A stretch of DNA of 64,000 bases from Hyaloraphidium curvatum (taxonomy: Eukaryota > Monoblepharomycota > Hyaloraphidiomycetes > Hyaloraphidiales > Hyaloraphidiaceae). The notes under the pieces are model-generated. The model was not told the DNA's origin. It saw nothing but the letters and a program-made list of their open reading frames with translations, and did not search any database. Positions 1 through 11,122 of the stretch are shown here, one piece after another. The position numbers and the translations under genes were made by a program. Within the stretch, counting starts at the first letter, position 1. The number at the start of each line of letters is the position of its first letter. Location: the NCBI GenBank assembly GCA_025558095.1, contig JAIVFI010000012.1:558001-622000 (forward strand), written 5' to 3'.

Positions 1-1
1 T

Positions 2-373
2 CGGGTCATGGAGGTGATCGTGGACTCGGTCGACGATTTCAAGCCGATCGACGGCCCCTGCGTGCAGGCAAAGAAACTAACTGATCGCATTCTCGACGTC
101 GACTCCTCCGCCAAAGCCGGCGTCGGAAAAGCCCTCGATTCGCTTCCGGGCGCGGTTCTCGCCGCGCAGCTGCTCCGCGAGCCCACGGACAAGGACAAGC
201 TTGCGATCCCGTTCTTCGGCGAGGTCCTCGGTGGCGCCTTCCTTGCGGCCATGGAAGCTCTGGATCCGCAACCGCCATCCGAGCCGTACACGCGCGTGGT
301 CCGGGGGTGCGCTGATCTCTGCACCCGGCTCGGCCGTGCGGGGCAGGCGTCGCGGTTCGCGGCCAAGATCTGA
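2..373 (+). CDS. 3' end of an unknown protein gene (cut by the window edge)
   Basis: The frame is open from the first base to a TGA at 371-373, so this is the C-terminal part (about 120 residues) of a protein that starts outside the window. It contains an alanine/leucine-rich, probably helical stretch (around LDSLPGAVLAAQLL) and ends in GQASRFAAKI. No motif or family is recognisable. GC-rich third positions suit a real coding exon. An ATG sits at position 8, but nothing marks it as the true start. Confidence 0.4.
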   Translation, partial: RVMEVIVDSVDDFKPIDGPCVQAKKLTDRILDVDSSAKAGVGKALDSLPGAVLAAQLLREPTDKDKLAIPFFGEVLGGAFLAAMEALDPQPPSEPYTRVVRGCADLCTRLGRAGQASRFAAKI

Positions 374-406
374 TGGTCTTTGTTGTTATCTCACATTTTG
401 AACGCA

Positions 407-895
407 ATGGGATCAAGTCCTCAATCGAACGGGCTTCCACGTGAAAGAAGGAAGGCGGAGCTCGGGTCATCATTGACCCGGGCGGACTTGGGACTCACCT
501 TTCCAGCGAAAGCGTGCTCGTTTCCCGCCAACACCAGCGTCCCAAACCATGGAGAATCTTTCCGTGCCCTCTGCCCCGTCCCCCACTTCGGCAGAATGTT
601 CCGTCAGCTGCACAGGCCTCGCGACAACGTTGTTCGGATCGAGAGGGACGGAAAGATCCCCAGGGGCAAGATCGGGATCCGAGGCAGCGGGACTGTCACC
701 ATGAGCGTTCACTTTTTCCGCCCCCCGACCCCCGGGTCCCGGTTCATCCTTATGGACATGGAGAGCAGCATGATGCAGGGAATTGCTGACCACGCGATTT
801 ACCTATTCGACGCCGGGATTGCACGTCAGATTCAGCACATGTGGGCTGTCCAGAACCCGGAGGACGAGGCCGCGGGCATCAAGCCCAAGCTCTGA
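407..895 (+). CDS. hypothetical protein
   Basis: Open frame of about 160 codons starting at ATG 407 and ending at TGA 893-895. The N-terminal third is basic and low in complexity. From ATG 596 onward the sequence looks more protein-like (RGSGTVTMSVHFFRPP, then FILMDMESSMMQ) and ends GIKPKL. I do not recognise a family. It lies 34 bases after the preceding stop on the same strand, so it could also be a downstream exon of the same gene. An unrecognised intron in the first half is possible. Confidence 0.3.
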   Translation: MGSSPQSNGLPRERRKAELGSSLTRADLGLTFPAKACSFPANTSVPNHGESFRALCPVPHFGRMFRQLHRPRDNVVRIERDGKIPRGKIGIRGSGTVTMSVHFFRPPTPGSRFILMDMESSMMQGIADHAIYLFDAGIARQIQHMWAVQNPEDEAAGIKPKL

Positions 896-1175
896 TACAG
901 GGCTGTGGTTAGGCCGTCTCTTGTAAGAGACGCCTCTCGGGCACGGCAGAGGACGATGGATTGTTGACTCGGACGTCACGCTCTAGGAGAGACACAGATT
1001 GCTTGCCATTTGTGCTAGAATTGCCATAGAATGAGACCATAGAATCAGTATGGAATCTCGCTCAGTGTCTGGACCCCGGATGGCATAGAGGCCATCGGGC
1101 TTTTTCGCAGAGCTTCGAACTTCCTCAGCAAGTAAACGAACAAGTCGCAATCTATTGATAGAGCTGGGCTGGAAG

Positions 1176-2108
1176 TCACTTGCTGCCGCCGAACCACGAC
1201 ATGGTCCACTCGTACCCTGCGAGCAGAGCGTCAAGCAAGTCGACAAGATCAGCGCCAGAGATCACTCACAAGTCCGACCCTGCTTCTCGGCGTCCGCAAG
1301 GGCCTTCTTGAACTTTTCCTCCACCGTCGGGTCGTCGAAAAGCTTCTTGCCCTGCGCCACGGCGTCATCGTAGGCCTTGCGGGCGCGCGCTACGAGCTCC
1401 TTCGAGTCGAGGTTGATGGACTTGGCGAATGCATCCAGCTGCTCGCTGCCCTCGGCCAGCAGCGAGGAAATCTTGCCGTCGAGGTCGCCGGCAGAGAGCA
1501 GCTCGTTGACCTTTTCCTTGCCGGACTTGAGCGCGGCGGCAATCTTGTCGTCTGTTGGGCGCGGGGCGGTGAGCGGTCGATCATTGTGCGACGTGGTGGC
1601 CCCTACCGATGTCGAGGCTGCCGAGGAACTCCTTGACCTTGGCCGTGCCGTCCTCAAACAGTGCAACGGCCTTCTCATCTGCGCAAGCGTCGCCATTTGA
1701 GCGGTGGCGGCAGTCCTAGCCCCTCAACTCCAACGCACCGAGATCGGTCTTGTCCAGCAACTCCTGAGCCTTGCCCTTTGCCGCCTGAAGCGCTGCCACG
1801 GCCTTTTCATCTAGATCCGTAGAGTCAAGCACCTAGGGGGCCCGATTGAGCACACGCCCGCATCCGCAGGACTGCTTGCACACCTGCTTGACGTCGGCAT
1901 CGACTTGCTTTTTGTTTACGTAGTAGTAGTAGCCTGCGCCTGCGGCGATTGCGAGAACGGCGATCCGGCCGGCTCCTCCGCCCCCGCCGCCGCTCTGCGA
2001 CGCATAGCCGCGCGCGACCTGCCGCGAGGGCGCCGCAACGCGCGATGACCGCGATGCAGCGCGGGCGGTGGCGATGGAACGGCGGAGGAGGACGCGGCTG
2101 GCCGACAT
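1176..2108 (-). CDS. mitochondrial-type membrane protein with exon-encoded helical repeats
   Basis: Five exons (1884-2108, 1739-1832, 1607-1678, 1270-1551, 1176-1216) join through four GT-AG introns of 51-60 nt into one open frame. The N-terminus is Arg/Ser/Ala-rich with no acidic residues (MSASRVLLRRSIATARAA), typical of a mitochondrial presequence. A Gly-rich linker and one membrane segment (IAVLAIAAGAGYYYYV) follow. The rest is a charged amphipathic helix of repeats of about 25 residues, each opening with D-[LI]-D-[ED]-K-[AI]; introns two and three cut the second Asp codon of a repeat. The C-terminus is WYEWTMSWFGGSK. Lipid-binding or membrane-shaping roles are guesses; the family is not recognised. 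Confidence 0.6.
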
Positions 2109-2325
2109 CGTGTGTGGTGTCAGCGGGCGGTGGGATCAGGGCCTGTGTTGGACGCGTGATCGACCGCAGCGTGGTCCAAGCGTTTTCCTCCCGCCCGTTT
2201 CCCAAACTGTTCCGCGACCAGAGCTCTATGGAAACAGTTCTACGTACAATGCAGACGGAGAGTGGGCACAGCAGCCCTCCTTTTTCGACCGTAGCACCAC
2301 AAGCCAAGGCACGATCAGTGGACGA

Positions 2326-2666
2326 TCACTTCGATATCTTCGACTTGAGCTCGTCGACCGAGGCAGCGGCCTCGTCCTTCAGCTTCTTCACGGCCCCCTT
2401 AATCTCGTCGATGTTGCTCTGGCTGAATGTGCGCGCCTCCCACTCCTTCAGGGTCTCACCGGCCGGCGTCAAACGGACGAGGCCGTAAATGATTGCCACG
2501 TTCAAGGCCAGGATGCCTGCGACCATGGCGTACTGAGTCCAGGAGAGCTTTGAGCTCTAGTGTCGCGAGACAAGCCGTCCGGGAAGGTAATCACGGCGCC
2601 CAAGAGCGATCCGCGAACGGAGTTGACCGAGCGATCCGAAGGTCCAAGCAAACGAATCGGAGCCAT
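2326..2666 (-). CDS. small single-pass membrane protein
   Basis: The main exon encodes SSKLSWTQYAMVAGILALN, continues through a hydrophobic span (about 20 residues) and ends in a charged helix (IKGAVKKLKDEAAASVDELK) with stop TGA at 2326-2328. An acceptor CACTAG just upstream joins it to a short 5' exon; I place the start at ATG 2666 (MAPIRLLGPSDRSV). The donor is ambiguous, as several phase-0 GT sites would give introns of 38-71 nt. A further ATG at 2717 is possible. The layout (short N-terminus, one TM, charged helix) echoes the neighbouring minus-strand gene. No function is assigned. Confidence 0.45.
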
Positions 2667-3136
2667 CAGCAAGACAAAACGAGCCGAAGAGAGTGAGCCC
2701 GCATCGCAGAGAGCCATCAGGCGTCAAAAAGCACCCGGATGGCGCGAAATCGGAGTTTGGCGGAGGGGGATCGCGTCAGCTCGAAACCGCGGGAGAATCG
2801 CAGCGGAGGTCGGACCTTGTCGCCTTTGTCGCTCATCTTGACGGTAGTGGATCCTTACGAACGACGCACCAGTCTTTCGGAAGGTCGTGGCGCCGGTGTG
2901 GATGAGGCGAGGCGCGCGCGCGCGGGCGGAATGTCCTTCGGCACAAATCGATCCGTGCCCAAGTGCACAGCGCTTTCGTGAGCCCGGGAAAAGCGGGTTT
3001 GCGGGCGCTATATATTCTAGCGCTTGCTGCGCTCCTGTACCAGTGCATGGGAAGCGTCTTTTCGTCGAACAGACCCGCTGGACCGCCGATCCTGCCGATG
3101 AGCGAGACCGCCAACGGAACGACCCAGACCGGAGAT
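2667..3136. other. intergenic spacer with msrA promoter
   Basis: No credible coding exon is seen on either strand. The spacer separates the divergent small membrane protein gene (-) and msrA (+), so it should carry both promoters. A TATA-like element lies in its right half. Confidence 0.5.
3005..3023 (+). promoter_or_regulatory. TATA-like element inside a 6-bp inverted repeat
   Basis: GCGCTA and TAGCGC flank the loop TATATTC, giving a short palindrome whose centre reads as a TATA box. It lies about 115 bp upstream of the msrA start codon. A role as core promoter is inferred from position and AT-richness in an otherwise GC-rich spacer. Confidence 0.4.
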
Positions 3137-3979
3137 ATGGCACTGCAGAAGGCAACGTTTGCTGCGGGATGTGGGTGTCCGTGATCTGCAACGCAGCGTT
3201 GTGTCCTTGAGCTCGTGGGCCGACAGGTTTCTGGGGCACGGAGAAGTTCTTCCAGAAGGAGTTCGGCAAGGGCATTACGGTGCGTTGAGGCACATTCAGA
3301 ACCGCAGACGGGATCATTGGGCAGAGATCTTTGAGGAAAACGTTGCCGGCGATTCTCCCGGTGGTTGCAGGAGGCGATTCTCACCTGGGAAGACGCGAGA
3401 TCTCGTCTGCGCGGGAGACCCCCCATCGCAGCCGCTGACGCCCGCTGCCGCCGGCAGAGTATCATGGTCGGCTACACCGGAGGCCACACGCAGAACCCTA
3501 CCTACCGCGAGGTGTGCTCGGGCACCACGGGCCACGCCGAGGCCCTGCTGTTCGAGTACAAGCCCGACCTCGTGAAGTACGAGGACCTGGTCCACTTTTT
3601 CTTCAAGTTCCACGACCCCACGACGCCCAACCGCCAGGGCAATGGTGCGATTGCTTTGTTTGCCGGAGAGGACGCGGGTTTGGAGAGCTGACAATGTCGC
3701 CTCCAGACGTCGGCACCCAGTACCGCAGCGCCATCTTCTACCACACCCCGGAGCAGAAAGTGATCGCGGAAAGGGTCATCCCCGAGGCGCAGAAGAACTG
3801 GAAGCGCAAGATCATGACGGAGATCTCCCCCGCGACGGTGTTTTGGCCGGCGGAGGAGTATCACCAGCAGTACCTGGAGAAGAACCCTGGCGGCGTAAGT
3901 CCCCCAGCCTTCCCCCTCGCCCCCGGACGTGTCTAACAGGCGCTTTACACAGTACTGTAACCACTATTCGCGTTACTAA
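3137..3979 (+). CDS. msrA: peptide methionine sulfoxide reductase A
   Basis: MsrA reduces methionine-S-sulfoxide in proteins using a catalytic cysteine. Five exons are supported: 3137-3170, 3227-3279, 3458-3644, 3707-3894, 3953-3979. Spliced, the protein opens [20 protein letters not shown] with the GCFWG active site, then shows [21 protein letters not shown] and [12 protein letters not shown], all MsrA hallmarks, and ends [10 protein letters not shown]. The first intron splits the catalytic Cys codon (T|GT). Intron 2 is long for this locus (178 nt). There is no targeting signal, so the protein is probably cytosolic. Length (about 180 residues) fits the family. Confidence 0.92.
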
Positions 3980-4396
3980 ACAAACAAGGACAAGAGCGCA
4001 GCGGGCAACGGGGCAGACTTCGAACGGCGCTGGTGCGACCTCTTCGATGGATCAGTCTTTTGTTTCTCAATACAACATTGCCTTCGATGAAGCATATTCC
4101 ATATGCGAGCTATACCAGCTAAAGCAGGCCAAGATGTGTCGAGTAGAATGGATCCATTTCGATGTCCTTCGGCATAAACGGGACACCGTTTGGCAGACCG
4201 CTAAGGTCAATTTGCTGCAACCTATCTTCCCACAACATCAATCATGGTTCACAGTTGATTTCGAATCGTAACCTTGAGGTATCTGCCACAACATCCTTCC
4301 CTAGTCCCCCTCCTTCCGCTACACCACAGCGCGCCAACGTCCCAGCTCTCCCTCCTCGGTGGTGTGCAACCAACCGCCCCGCTTTGGTATCACGAA
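3980..4396. other. convergent intergenic region
   Basis: This lies between the 3' ends of msrA (+) and RAD16 (-). The frames here have no recognisable protein features and poor codon character. It presumably holds the two 3' UTRs and polyadenylation sites. Confidence 0.5.
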
Positions 4397-7300
4397 TCAC
4401 AGAACGAAAAGAAACTGGCACGGCATGGCACGCGTCAGGCACCAAGGCATTACGGAGGGCGCGGCCAAAGGCGCACCTTGAGATCATCCTCGGTCAGCTT
4501 CGCCAGTGCGTCCATGTCCTTCCCGACCGTGCTCTCAAATAGCAGCTTCTTCTTTTCCTGGAGCTGGAGGATCCGGCTCTCTATCGAATTTTCGATGATG
4601 ATCCGCGTTATTCTAATCGAACGGGCGGTTAGATCGAGGCAACGACAGCTGCGGCCAAACGCACTTTATCGGACGGTGCTGGCCGAGTCGGTGAATGCGG
4701 TCCATCGCTTGATCTGCCAAGGAGACCACAGTCAGCTTGCGTCCCGCCCGAGGCAGCAATCGACATCGCGCACCCTCGACCGCCGGGTTCCACCAAGGGC
4801 TGCAGAGGTTCAATCAGCACAAGCAAGGCTACCAGAGACGGGCTCCACTCACTCGAGCATGAAGACGGCGGACGCCTCGGTCAGGTTGAGCGCGATTCCT
4901 GCGACGTCGGTTTAACAAAGCGTGAAGCGGACGTGCCGGAAAGACTCACCTCCAGCCTTGAGGCTGATCAGAAAAACGGTGATCTTCGGGTCCGTGTTGA
5001 ACGCGGTGATGATGTTGGCCCTCTAAAGAAAAAACGAAGCAGGCATTAATGCCGAAGAGCGAACGCGACCTGAGCGCGCAGGTTTCACCTGCTGCGGACT
5101 CATGCGGCCGTCGAGTTTGACGCAGGTAAACCCGGACCGCTGCAGCCTCCAGTGCACGAGGTCTAGGAAGTTGGTGAACTGGGAAAAGCAGATGGCCTTG
5201 ACCGTGGCGTCGTTGGACCGCAGGTTCTGGAGCTCCTCGACCAGGGCCTCGATCTTGGTGCTGCTCCTCCAGCGCGAAAAGTCCAGGTAGTTGACGATCG
5301 AGGCGCGCATTTTCTTGTCGGCCTCCGCGGCGTCCGAGAGCTGGACCCCGGGCTGCGACAGGTCGATGTTCAGGTTCCTGAAACACACTGCAGGTACGGG
5401 TCGCTCAAGGGGATGAAGACGGGGAGTCCAGCCAAGGGCCACCAACCGGGGCACTTGGGCGTGGGGTCGGCGCAGCCCTCCATGTACTGCGAGACATCCT
5501 CGCGGCAGAAGGTGTGCTTGCACGAGGAGACAACCGCGTCCTCCGCCGGCTCGTGGCCTGCAAACACCGCGGTCAGAAAGTAGGCAAGAGGACTGACAGC
5601 ATGCTTACAGATTCCGCAGACCAGGGCGTTGACCTTCTGGTTTCCGGAAACCAAGGCCTTCTTGGTGACGAGATCGGGATGGTTCGACGCCTGGCGCATC
5701 CGCATCAGCAGCTCGAAGATCTAGACGCAAAAGTCAGATCGGCTCGCGCAGCACCCTTTCGGTGACGGCAAGCTCACGTTCGCGTAGTTGTTCAGGACGC
5801 GATCCTCCGCCACGTAGGTATCGAACTTCCTCTTGGCGTCGCCGTAGAGGCTGTTGTACAGGTCCTCCTCCTCCTCCCCGAAGTAGTCGCGGCGGACGAT
5901 CACGACCCGCGGGGGCAGGCCCAGGTCGGCGGCGCGTTCCAGCTTGGTGCGGCGCAGCATGATCTTGTCGAGCAGGTGGGAAAGCTTGCGGAACGCAACT
6001 TGGCTGCGGTGGATGGCATGTCAGATCGATGGTCGATTCGATAACGAGAGCAACGAACCCGTCTTCCTGCTCCCCGCCGTAGTTCTGGATGGGCTTCAGG
6101 ATCTCGCGGTTCCACCAGCAAAAGTGGGCCATCGGCTTGTGCCCGCAGTCGTCGCAGTTCCGCCGGTCCGAGAAGGCCCAGGAGAGAGACTTGCAGCTGC
6201 ACCCGCTGCAGAAGTAGTATGCGAACGGATCGCACCTGGGGAAGGGGAGGTTCAGAATTGAGGCCGGACCGGCAGCGAATACCAATACCACTCACTTCAG
6301 GAAGCGGAGCAGGCTGTAGAGCTCCCCGACCCTGTTCTGCAGCGGCGTCCCCGACAGGCACCACTTCTTGTCGCACTGGAGCGCAAACACCGCGCGCGCC
6401 GTCGAGCAGCTCCTGTCCTTGATCGAATGCGCCTCGTCCAGCACGATGCGGTCGAACGCGATCGAGTGCAGGAGCGACTTCTCCTTGACCAGCTGCCCCT
6501 TGCGCCGGAAGCCGTAGTGCTGCTTGCGGTGCGAGGACTCGACGATCGAGTAGGTCGAGAGCACGACGTCGCAGGACGTCAGCTCCTCCGCCGTGGCCGG
6601 CCGGTCCGAGCCGTGGTAGACCATGACCTTGAGCGTGCCGGGCAAGGTGTGCTTGAGGATCTCCTCGTTCCACTGGAGCAGCGCCACGGTCGGCGTCAGG
6701 ATCAGGTTGGGTCCGAGCCGTTCCTGCGCGACCAAGAGGGCGATCGTCTGAATGGTCTTGCCCTGTTGAAGAGTCGACAGGACGGGATCAGTGCGAACTC
6801 GTTTCCTGGACTCGAGCCGTCAACGTACCATGCCCATCTCGTCCGCCAGGATTCCGCCCTTGAAAGCAGAGTCCTCTTGCTGCCTCATCCAGGCCAGCCC
6901 TTCGAGCTGGAAGGGCAGGAGCTTCGTCGTCAAGGCGGGCGGTTGGGAGGACGCCTCGCGCTTGGTCTTCGCCTTGCGATCGTATCGCACCGACAGGTCC
7001 ACGGCCGACCACACCTGGTGCACGGGACGCATCAGCAAAAGGAGATGGAGCTCCGCCACCACGAATTACCTCCTTCAGCTCGGGGTGGTGCTTCTCGACC
7101 TTTGCCTTGGTCGTCGCCTCCCTCTTCCGCCGCGCCTCTTCGAGCTTCTGCCGCCGGGCCGCGGTGTCGGCAGGAGTAGCCCTGGCCCTCGGTGCAACAC
7201 GTGCGACTCGCTCCTCCTCCCCCGATTCGCTGTCCGACGAGTCGGTGCCAGTGGATGAGCTTTCTTCGCTCGACGATGAATCCCCCGAGTCCGAGTACTC

Positions 7301-7711
7301 GGAAGCCGAAGTGCCCGCGCCGTCCGCAGCCTTCCTGCCTCCGCGAGCAGACTTCGCAGGGCTCTTTGCAGTCTTGCGCGGCGCATCGGGCTTCGCCCGC
7401 TTCTTGTGCCGATCCACCGGGCGCTCGGAGCCGGACGAAGATCCGCTGTCGTCCTCCGCCAGGCTGCGCTTCACGCCCTTGGCAGCCGCCGAGGATGCTT
7501 TGCGTGCGGCGACCTTCTTCTCCCGCACGCGCTTCTCGACCCCGCGGTAGGCCTCGATGGAGCTGCTCGATTCGGAATCGGAGCCCGACGTCAACGTGCT
7601 TTCGTCCGACGACGCCGTGGACGCGTCCCGCGCGGCCGCCTTGCCCGCGGCGCGTCCGGCGCCCTTTTTGGAAGCGCCCGCGGCAGTGGCCGCGCCATCG
7701 CGGCGGGGCAT
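4397..7711 (-). CDS. RAD16: Rad16-type SWI2/SNF2 ATPase with RING finger
   Basis: Rad16 works with Rad7 in global-genome nucleotide excision repair. The start is ATG 7711. The first ~220 residues are a Lys/Arg and Ser/Asp/Glu-rich disordered tail. The ATPase follows: [18 protein letters not shown] (Walker A, split by an intron), DEAHSIKD (motif II) and [10 protein letters not shown] Rad16-typical Cys-rich insert [10 protein letters not shown]...NCDDCGH comes next, then LRRTKLERA. The RING is assembled over two introns (CGIC, SCKHTFC, KCPVC). The helicase C domain has [22 protein letters not shown] and [15 protein letters not shown] final intron joins LTEDDLK to FLFVL and a stop at 4397-4399, matching Rad16 C-termini. 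There are at least nine introns. The first-exon/second-exon junction near 7.03-7.06 kb is the least certain. Confidence 0.9.
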
Positions 7712-7828
7712 CGCGATGGCAGTGGGACGGGCGGCACGGCACTGTTTGTGTGGAGTCGGTAGCGTCGAGCGCGCGCATCACTCCTAGCCCGGCAACATCT
7801 CCGCGCGCGCGACTCAAGCCGGGGCACG
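7712..7828. promoter_or_regulatory. bidirectional promoter, RAD16 / insulysin
   Basis: Only 117 bp separate the start codons of the divergent RAD16 and insulysin genes, so both promoters and 5' UTRs must share or overlap this spacer. It contains CG-rich alternating runs (ccgcgcgcgcg) and no clear TATA box. Regulation is inferred from geometry alone. Confidence 0.55.
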
Positions 7829-10800
7829 ATGGAAAAGGAAAACGCGCCGGGTCCCGATATGGTGGTTTCGAACGGGCCCGGGGAGCCCGCGGCGGCGGAC
7901 GGCCCACCTGCGAGGCAGGATCTCGCCGAGAAGCTCGCCGCCTTGGGCATCGGCAGGGACATTCGGGTCGCGGACTACGTGCGGAAGCCGGACGTGGACG
8001 ACAGGCAGTACCGGTTGCTGGAGCTGCCGAACGGTCTCGAGATCCTGCTGGTCCACGATGCCGAAACTGAAAAGGCGGCCGCCGCCCTGGACGTGAACGT
8101 GGGACACCTCGCAGACCCCGACGAGTGGCAGGGTCTTGCGCACTTCCTCGAGCACCTCCTCTTTATGGGGACGGCCAAGTACCCGCAGGAGAACGACTAT
8201 TCGGACTTCCTGGCGAAGCACGCAGGCTACTCGAACGCGTTCACGGGCCCCGAGGACACGAACTACTACTTTGAAGTTTCTTCCGACTTTCTCGAGCCGG
8301 CCCTGGACCGCTTCGCGCAGTTCTTCATCTCGCCCCTGTTCAACGCGTCGGGTGTCGACCGGGAGATGAATGCCGTCGACAGCGAGCACAAGAAGAACCT
8401 GCAGAGCGACCCGTGGCGGCTGCATCAGATCGACTGCTCGCTTTCGGATCCCGGTCACCCGTGGTGCAAATTCGGGACGGGCTCCTTGGAGACCTTGAAG
8501 AGGGAAGGGCAGGACATCCGGGAAGCTCTGATCGCTTTTCACGCCAAGTGGTATTCGGCGAACCTCATGAAGCTCGTCGTCCTCGGCAAAGGTGGGGATA
8601 CTGTAACCGATTCCTTGTCTTGATCTAACGGAGTCTGTCTCGCTAGAATCTCTCGACGAGCTCACCCTGATGACGGTGCCGCTCTTCCAGACAGTGCCCA
8701 ACAAGAACCTTCATCCTCTCACCTTCTCCACGAACCCCCTGACGACGTACTTTCTCCTCAAGCGCGTGCATGCGCGTCCAATCAAGGACCTGCGGACACT
8801 GGAGCTCGTGTTCCCATTTCCCGACACCACCTCCCAATACCGGGTGCAGCCGGCCCGCTACCTTTCCCACCTCATCGGGCACGAAGGCGCTGGCTCGCTC
8901 CTGTCGTACCTTAAGACAAAAGGCTGGGGAATGGGGCTGTCGGCCGGCGAGGGACGGGGCGCCGCGGGTTTCGCGTTCTTCAGGATCCACATCGAATTGA
9001 CGCCGGAAGGACTGGAGAAGTGGCGCGACGTCGTCCTGGCCTGCTTTTCGTACATCGCCATGCTCCGTCGCGAAGGCGTGCACGAGTGGATCTGGCAGGA
9101 GACGGCGCGGTTGGCGGAGATCTCGTTCCGCTTCCGCGAGAAGAAGCAGCCGTCCTCGTTCGCCTCCCGGATCGCCGGCCAGATGCAGCTCTACCACGGC
9201 GACGAGATCCTCTCGGGACCGTACCTGATGCACGAGTTTGACCGCAAGGCGATCGAGGAGTGCGTGGAGGCCCTGCGCACCGATTGCTGGAGGGTCGTCC
9301 TCGTTTGCCGCGCGGACCTTCCCGACGACGGGGCGTTCGAGAAGGAGAAGCACTACGGCGTGGAGTACGCCGTGGCGGACGTTTCGGACCTCGTCAAGGA
9401 GATCGACGGGCTGGCGCCGGATCCGGCGTTTTTCCTCCCGATAGCCAACGAGTTCGTCCCGGACAACCTCTCCGTCGGGGACCGCGCCGAAGGCCGCCGG
9501 ACCCCGCGGCTGCTCCTCAACACGGACCGCTGCATGCTCTGGCACAAGAAGGACACGACGTTCCTGGTTCCCAAGGCCAACGTCTACATCCTCTTCCGAA
9601 CCCCGCTGGCGTACCTGGATCCTTTTGCGTCGGCCGCCGCGAGGATGTTCACGGAACTTCTGCGCGATTACCTGAACGAGCGCGCCTACTACGCCGAGGT
9701 CGCCGGCCTGTCCTACTCCCTCGAGGCGCAGGTCGACGGGATCGTGCTCTCGCTGCAGGGATACAGCGACAAGCTCCACGTGCTGCTCGCCCGCGTGCTG
9801 GAGGCGATCAAGTCCCTGGACTTCTGCCCGCCGGATCGTTTCAGCCTCGTCCGCGAGCAGCTTGAAAGGACCTTTGCCAACTACAAGCTCAACGCGCCCA
9901 ACTCGCACGCCATCTACAACCTCACGCGGATCGTCCAGGACGTTCTGTGGATGCACGAGGAGAAGCTGGCCGAGGTGCAATCCGAGGGCTTCACCCCCGA
10001 GGCGATGCGGGCCTTTGTTCCCCGGCTGTTTGAACGGTGCTCCGTGGAGATGCTGGTGCACGGGAACGTTGACGAGGAAGGAGCGCGGAAGCTCTTCGAG
10101 GAGGTGGACACCATCCTGCCGGGGAAGCCGCTGCCCGAGGCGGAGAGGAAAAAGAGCTCGCGCAGCATGGTCCTTCCGGACGGACAGAGTTGGACGCTCC
10201 AGCTGGACGTGCCCAACGTCGACAACCCGAGTAAGTCTCTGGTTGCGCCGTTGGAAGATGTGTTGCTGATTCGTTCCCAAGACTCTGCGATCGAGTACTA
10301 CGTCGAGTGCGGCGATCCTTACGACGTGGCGCTCAGGTGCCACGTCCAGATGCTCTCGCAGATCGCTTACGAGCCTTGCTTCGACCAGCTTCGGACCAAG
10401 GAGCAGCTGGGCTACCTCGTCTGGAGCGGTTCGCGCCGGCAGGCCGGCACAGTGGGCTTCCGTATCGTGGTGCAGAGCGAGAAGGAACCGACGTACCTGG
10501 AGACGAGGATTGAGGCCTTCCTGATCCAGCTCCGGACACTGATTGCCGAAATGTCGGACGAGGACTACGAGAAGCATGTCCAGGCGCGTGTGCTCTCGCT
10601 GCTCGAGAAGGACAAGACCCTGGCCGCGGAGTCGTCGCGTTTCTGGTCCCACATCGAAGGCCAGGGTCGGGCGTACGAGTTTGAGCAAGGTGGGTTTCGC
10701 GTCGCTATGTTTGCTGCTTGTCGGCGCTAAGTCCTATGGTGCAGAGCGTACCGACGCCGAGTTCCTCAAGAGCCTGCCGAAATCCTCGCTCCTGACCTTC

Positions 10801-11007
10801 TACGACGAGTACATCATGCCCTCTCCCGCGTCGCCGAAGCGACGGAAGCTCTCGGTGCACATGCGCTCGCAGCTTGCCAAGCCCGAGGAAGGGGCTGCGC
10901 TGCCGGAGGACACTCGCTTTATCAAGGACGTGGTGGACTTCAAGACTTCGCTGGCCATGTCGAAGGGGTCCACGCCGGTCAAGCCATTGGAGGAGTACAT
11001 GGCGTGA
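7829..11007 (+). CDS. STE23: insulysin-type M16 zinc metalloprotease (Ste23 / insulin-degrading enzyme)
   Basis: Four exons (7829-8591, 8647-10230, 10282-10689, 10745-11007) give about 1,005 residues, the usual length for insulysins. The M16 inverted zinc motif HFLEH is followed by LLFMGTAKYP and the glutamate-bearing segment SGVDREMNAVDSEHKKN. PEDTNYYFEV, the central YVECGDPYDVA and EQLGYLVWSG regions follow the insulysin family. Family members degrade short peptides; yeast Ste23 processes a-factor. There is no signal peptide, and the N-terminus is acidic and Ala/Pro-rich. Introns are 50-55 nt. The last intron falls before ERTDAEFLKSLPK. The extreme 3' end is tandemly duplicated (see repeat). 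Confidence 0.93.
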
Positions 11008-11038
11008 TGTGCCATTGGAGGAGTACATGGTGTGATGT
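10983..11038 (+). repeat. 28-bp tandem duplication across the insulysin stop codon
   Basis: Positions 10983-11010 and 11011-11038 are the same 28-mer with one C/T difference. The unit carries the last codons (PLEEYMA) plus the TGA, so the second copy is an out-of-use duplicate of the gene's 3' end. Confidence 0.9.
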
Positions 11039-11122
11039 GCTCTTTTGCCGGCATTACTGGAACATGGTGGATGACGTGACAACTACAACTTTTCTTGACA
11101 CCTCCGCGTCCACACCGCGCAC

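Noticed and set aside
8643-10688. 681-codon minus-strand ORF opposite the insulysin gene
   Set aside because: Mirror frame of a real coding exon in GC-rich DNA; the protein is Arg/Leu/Val/His-rich with no domains, while the plus strand has a clear M16 peptidase.
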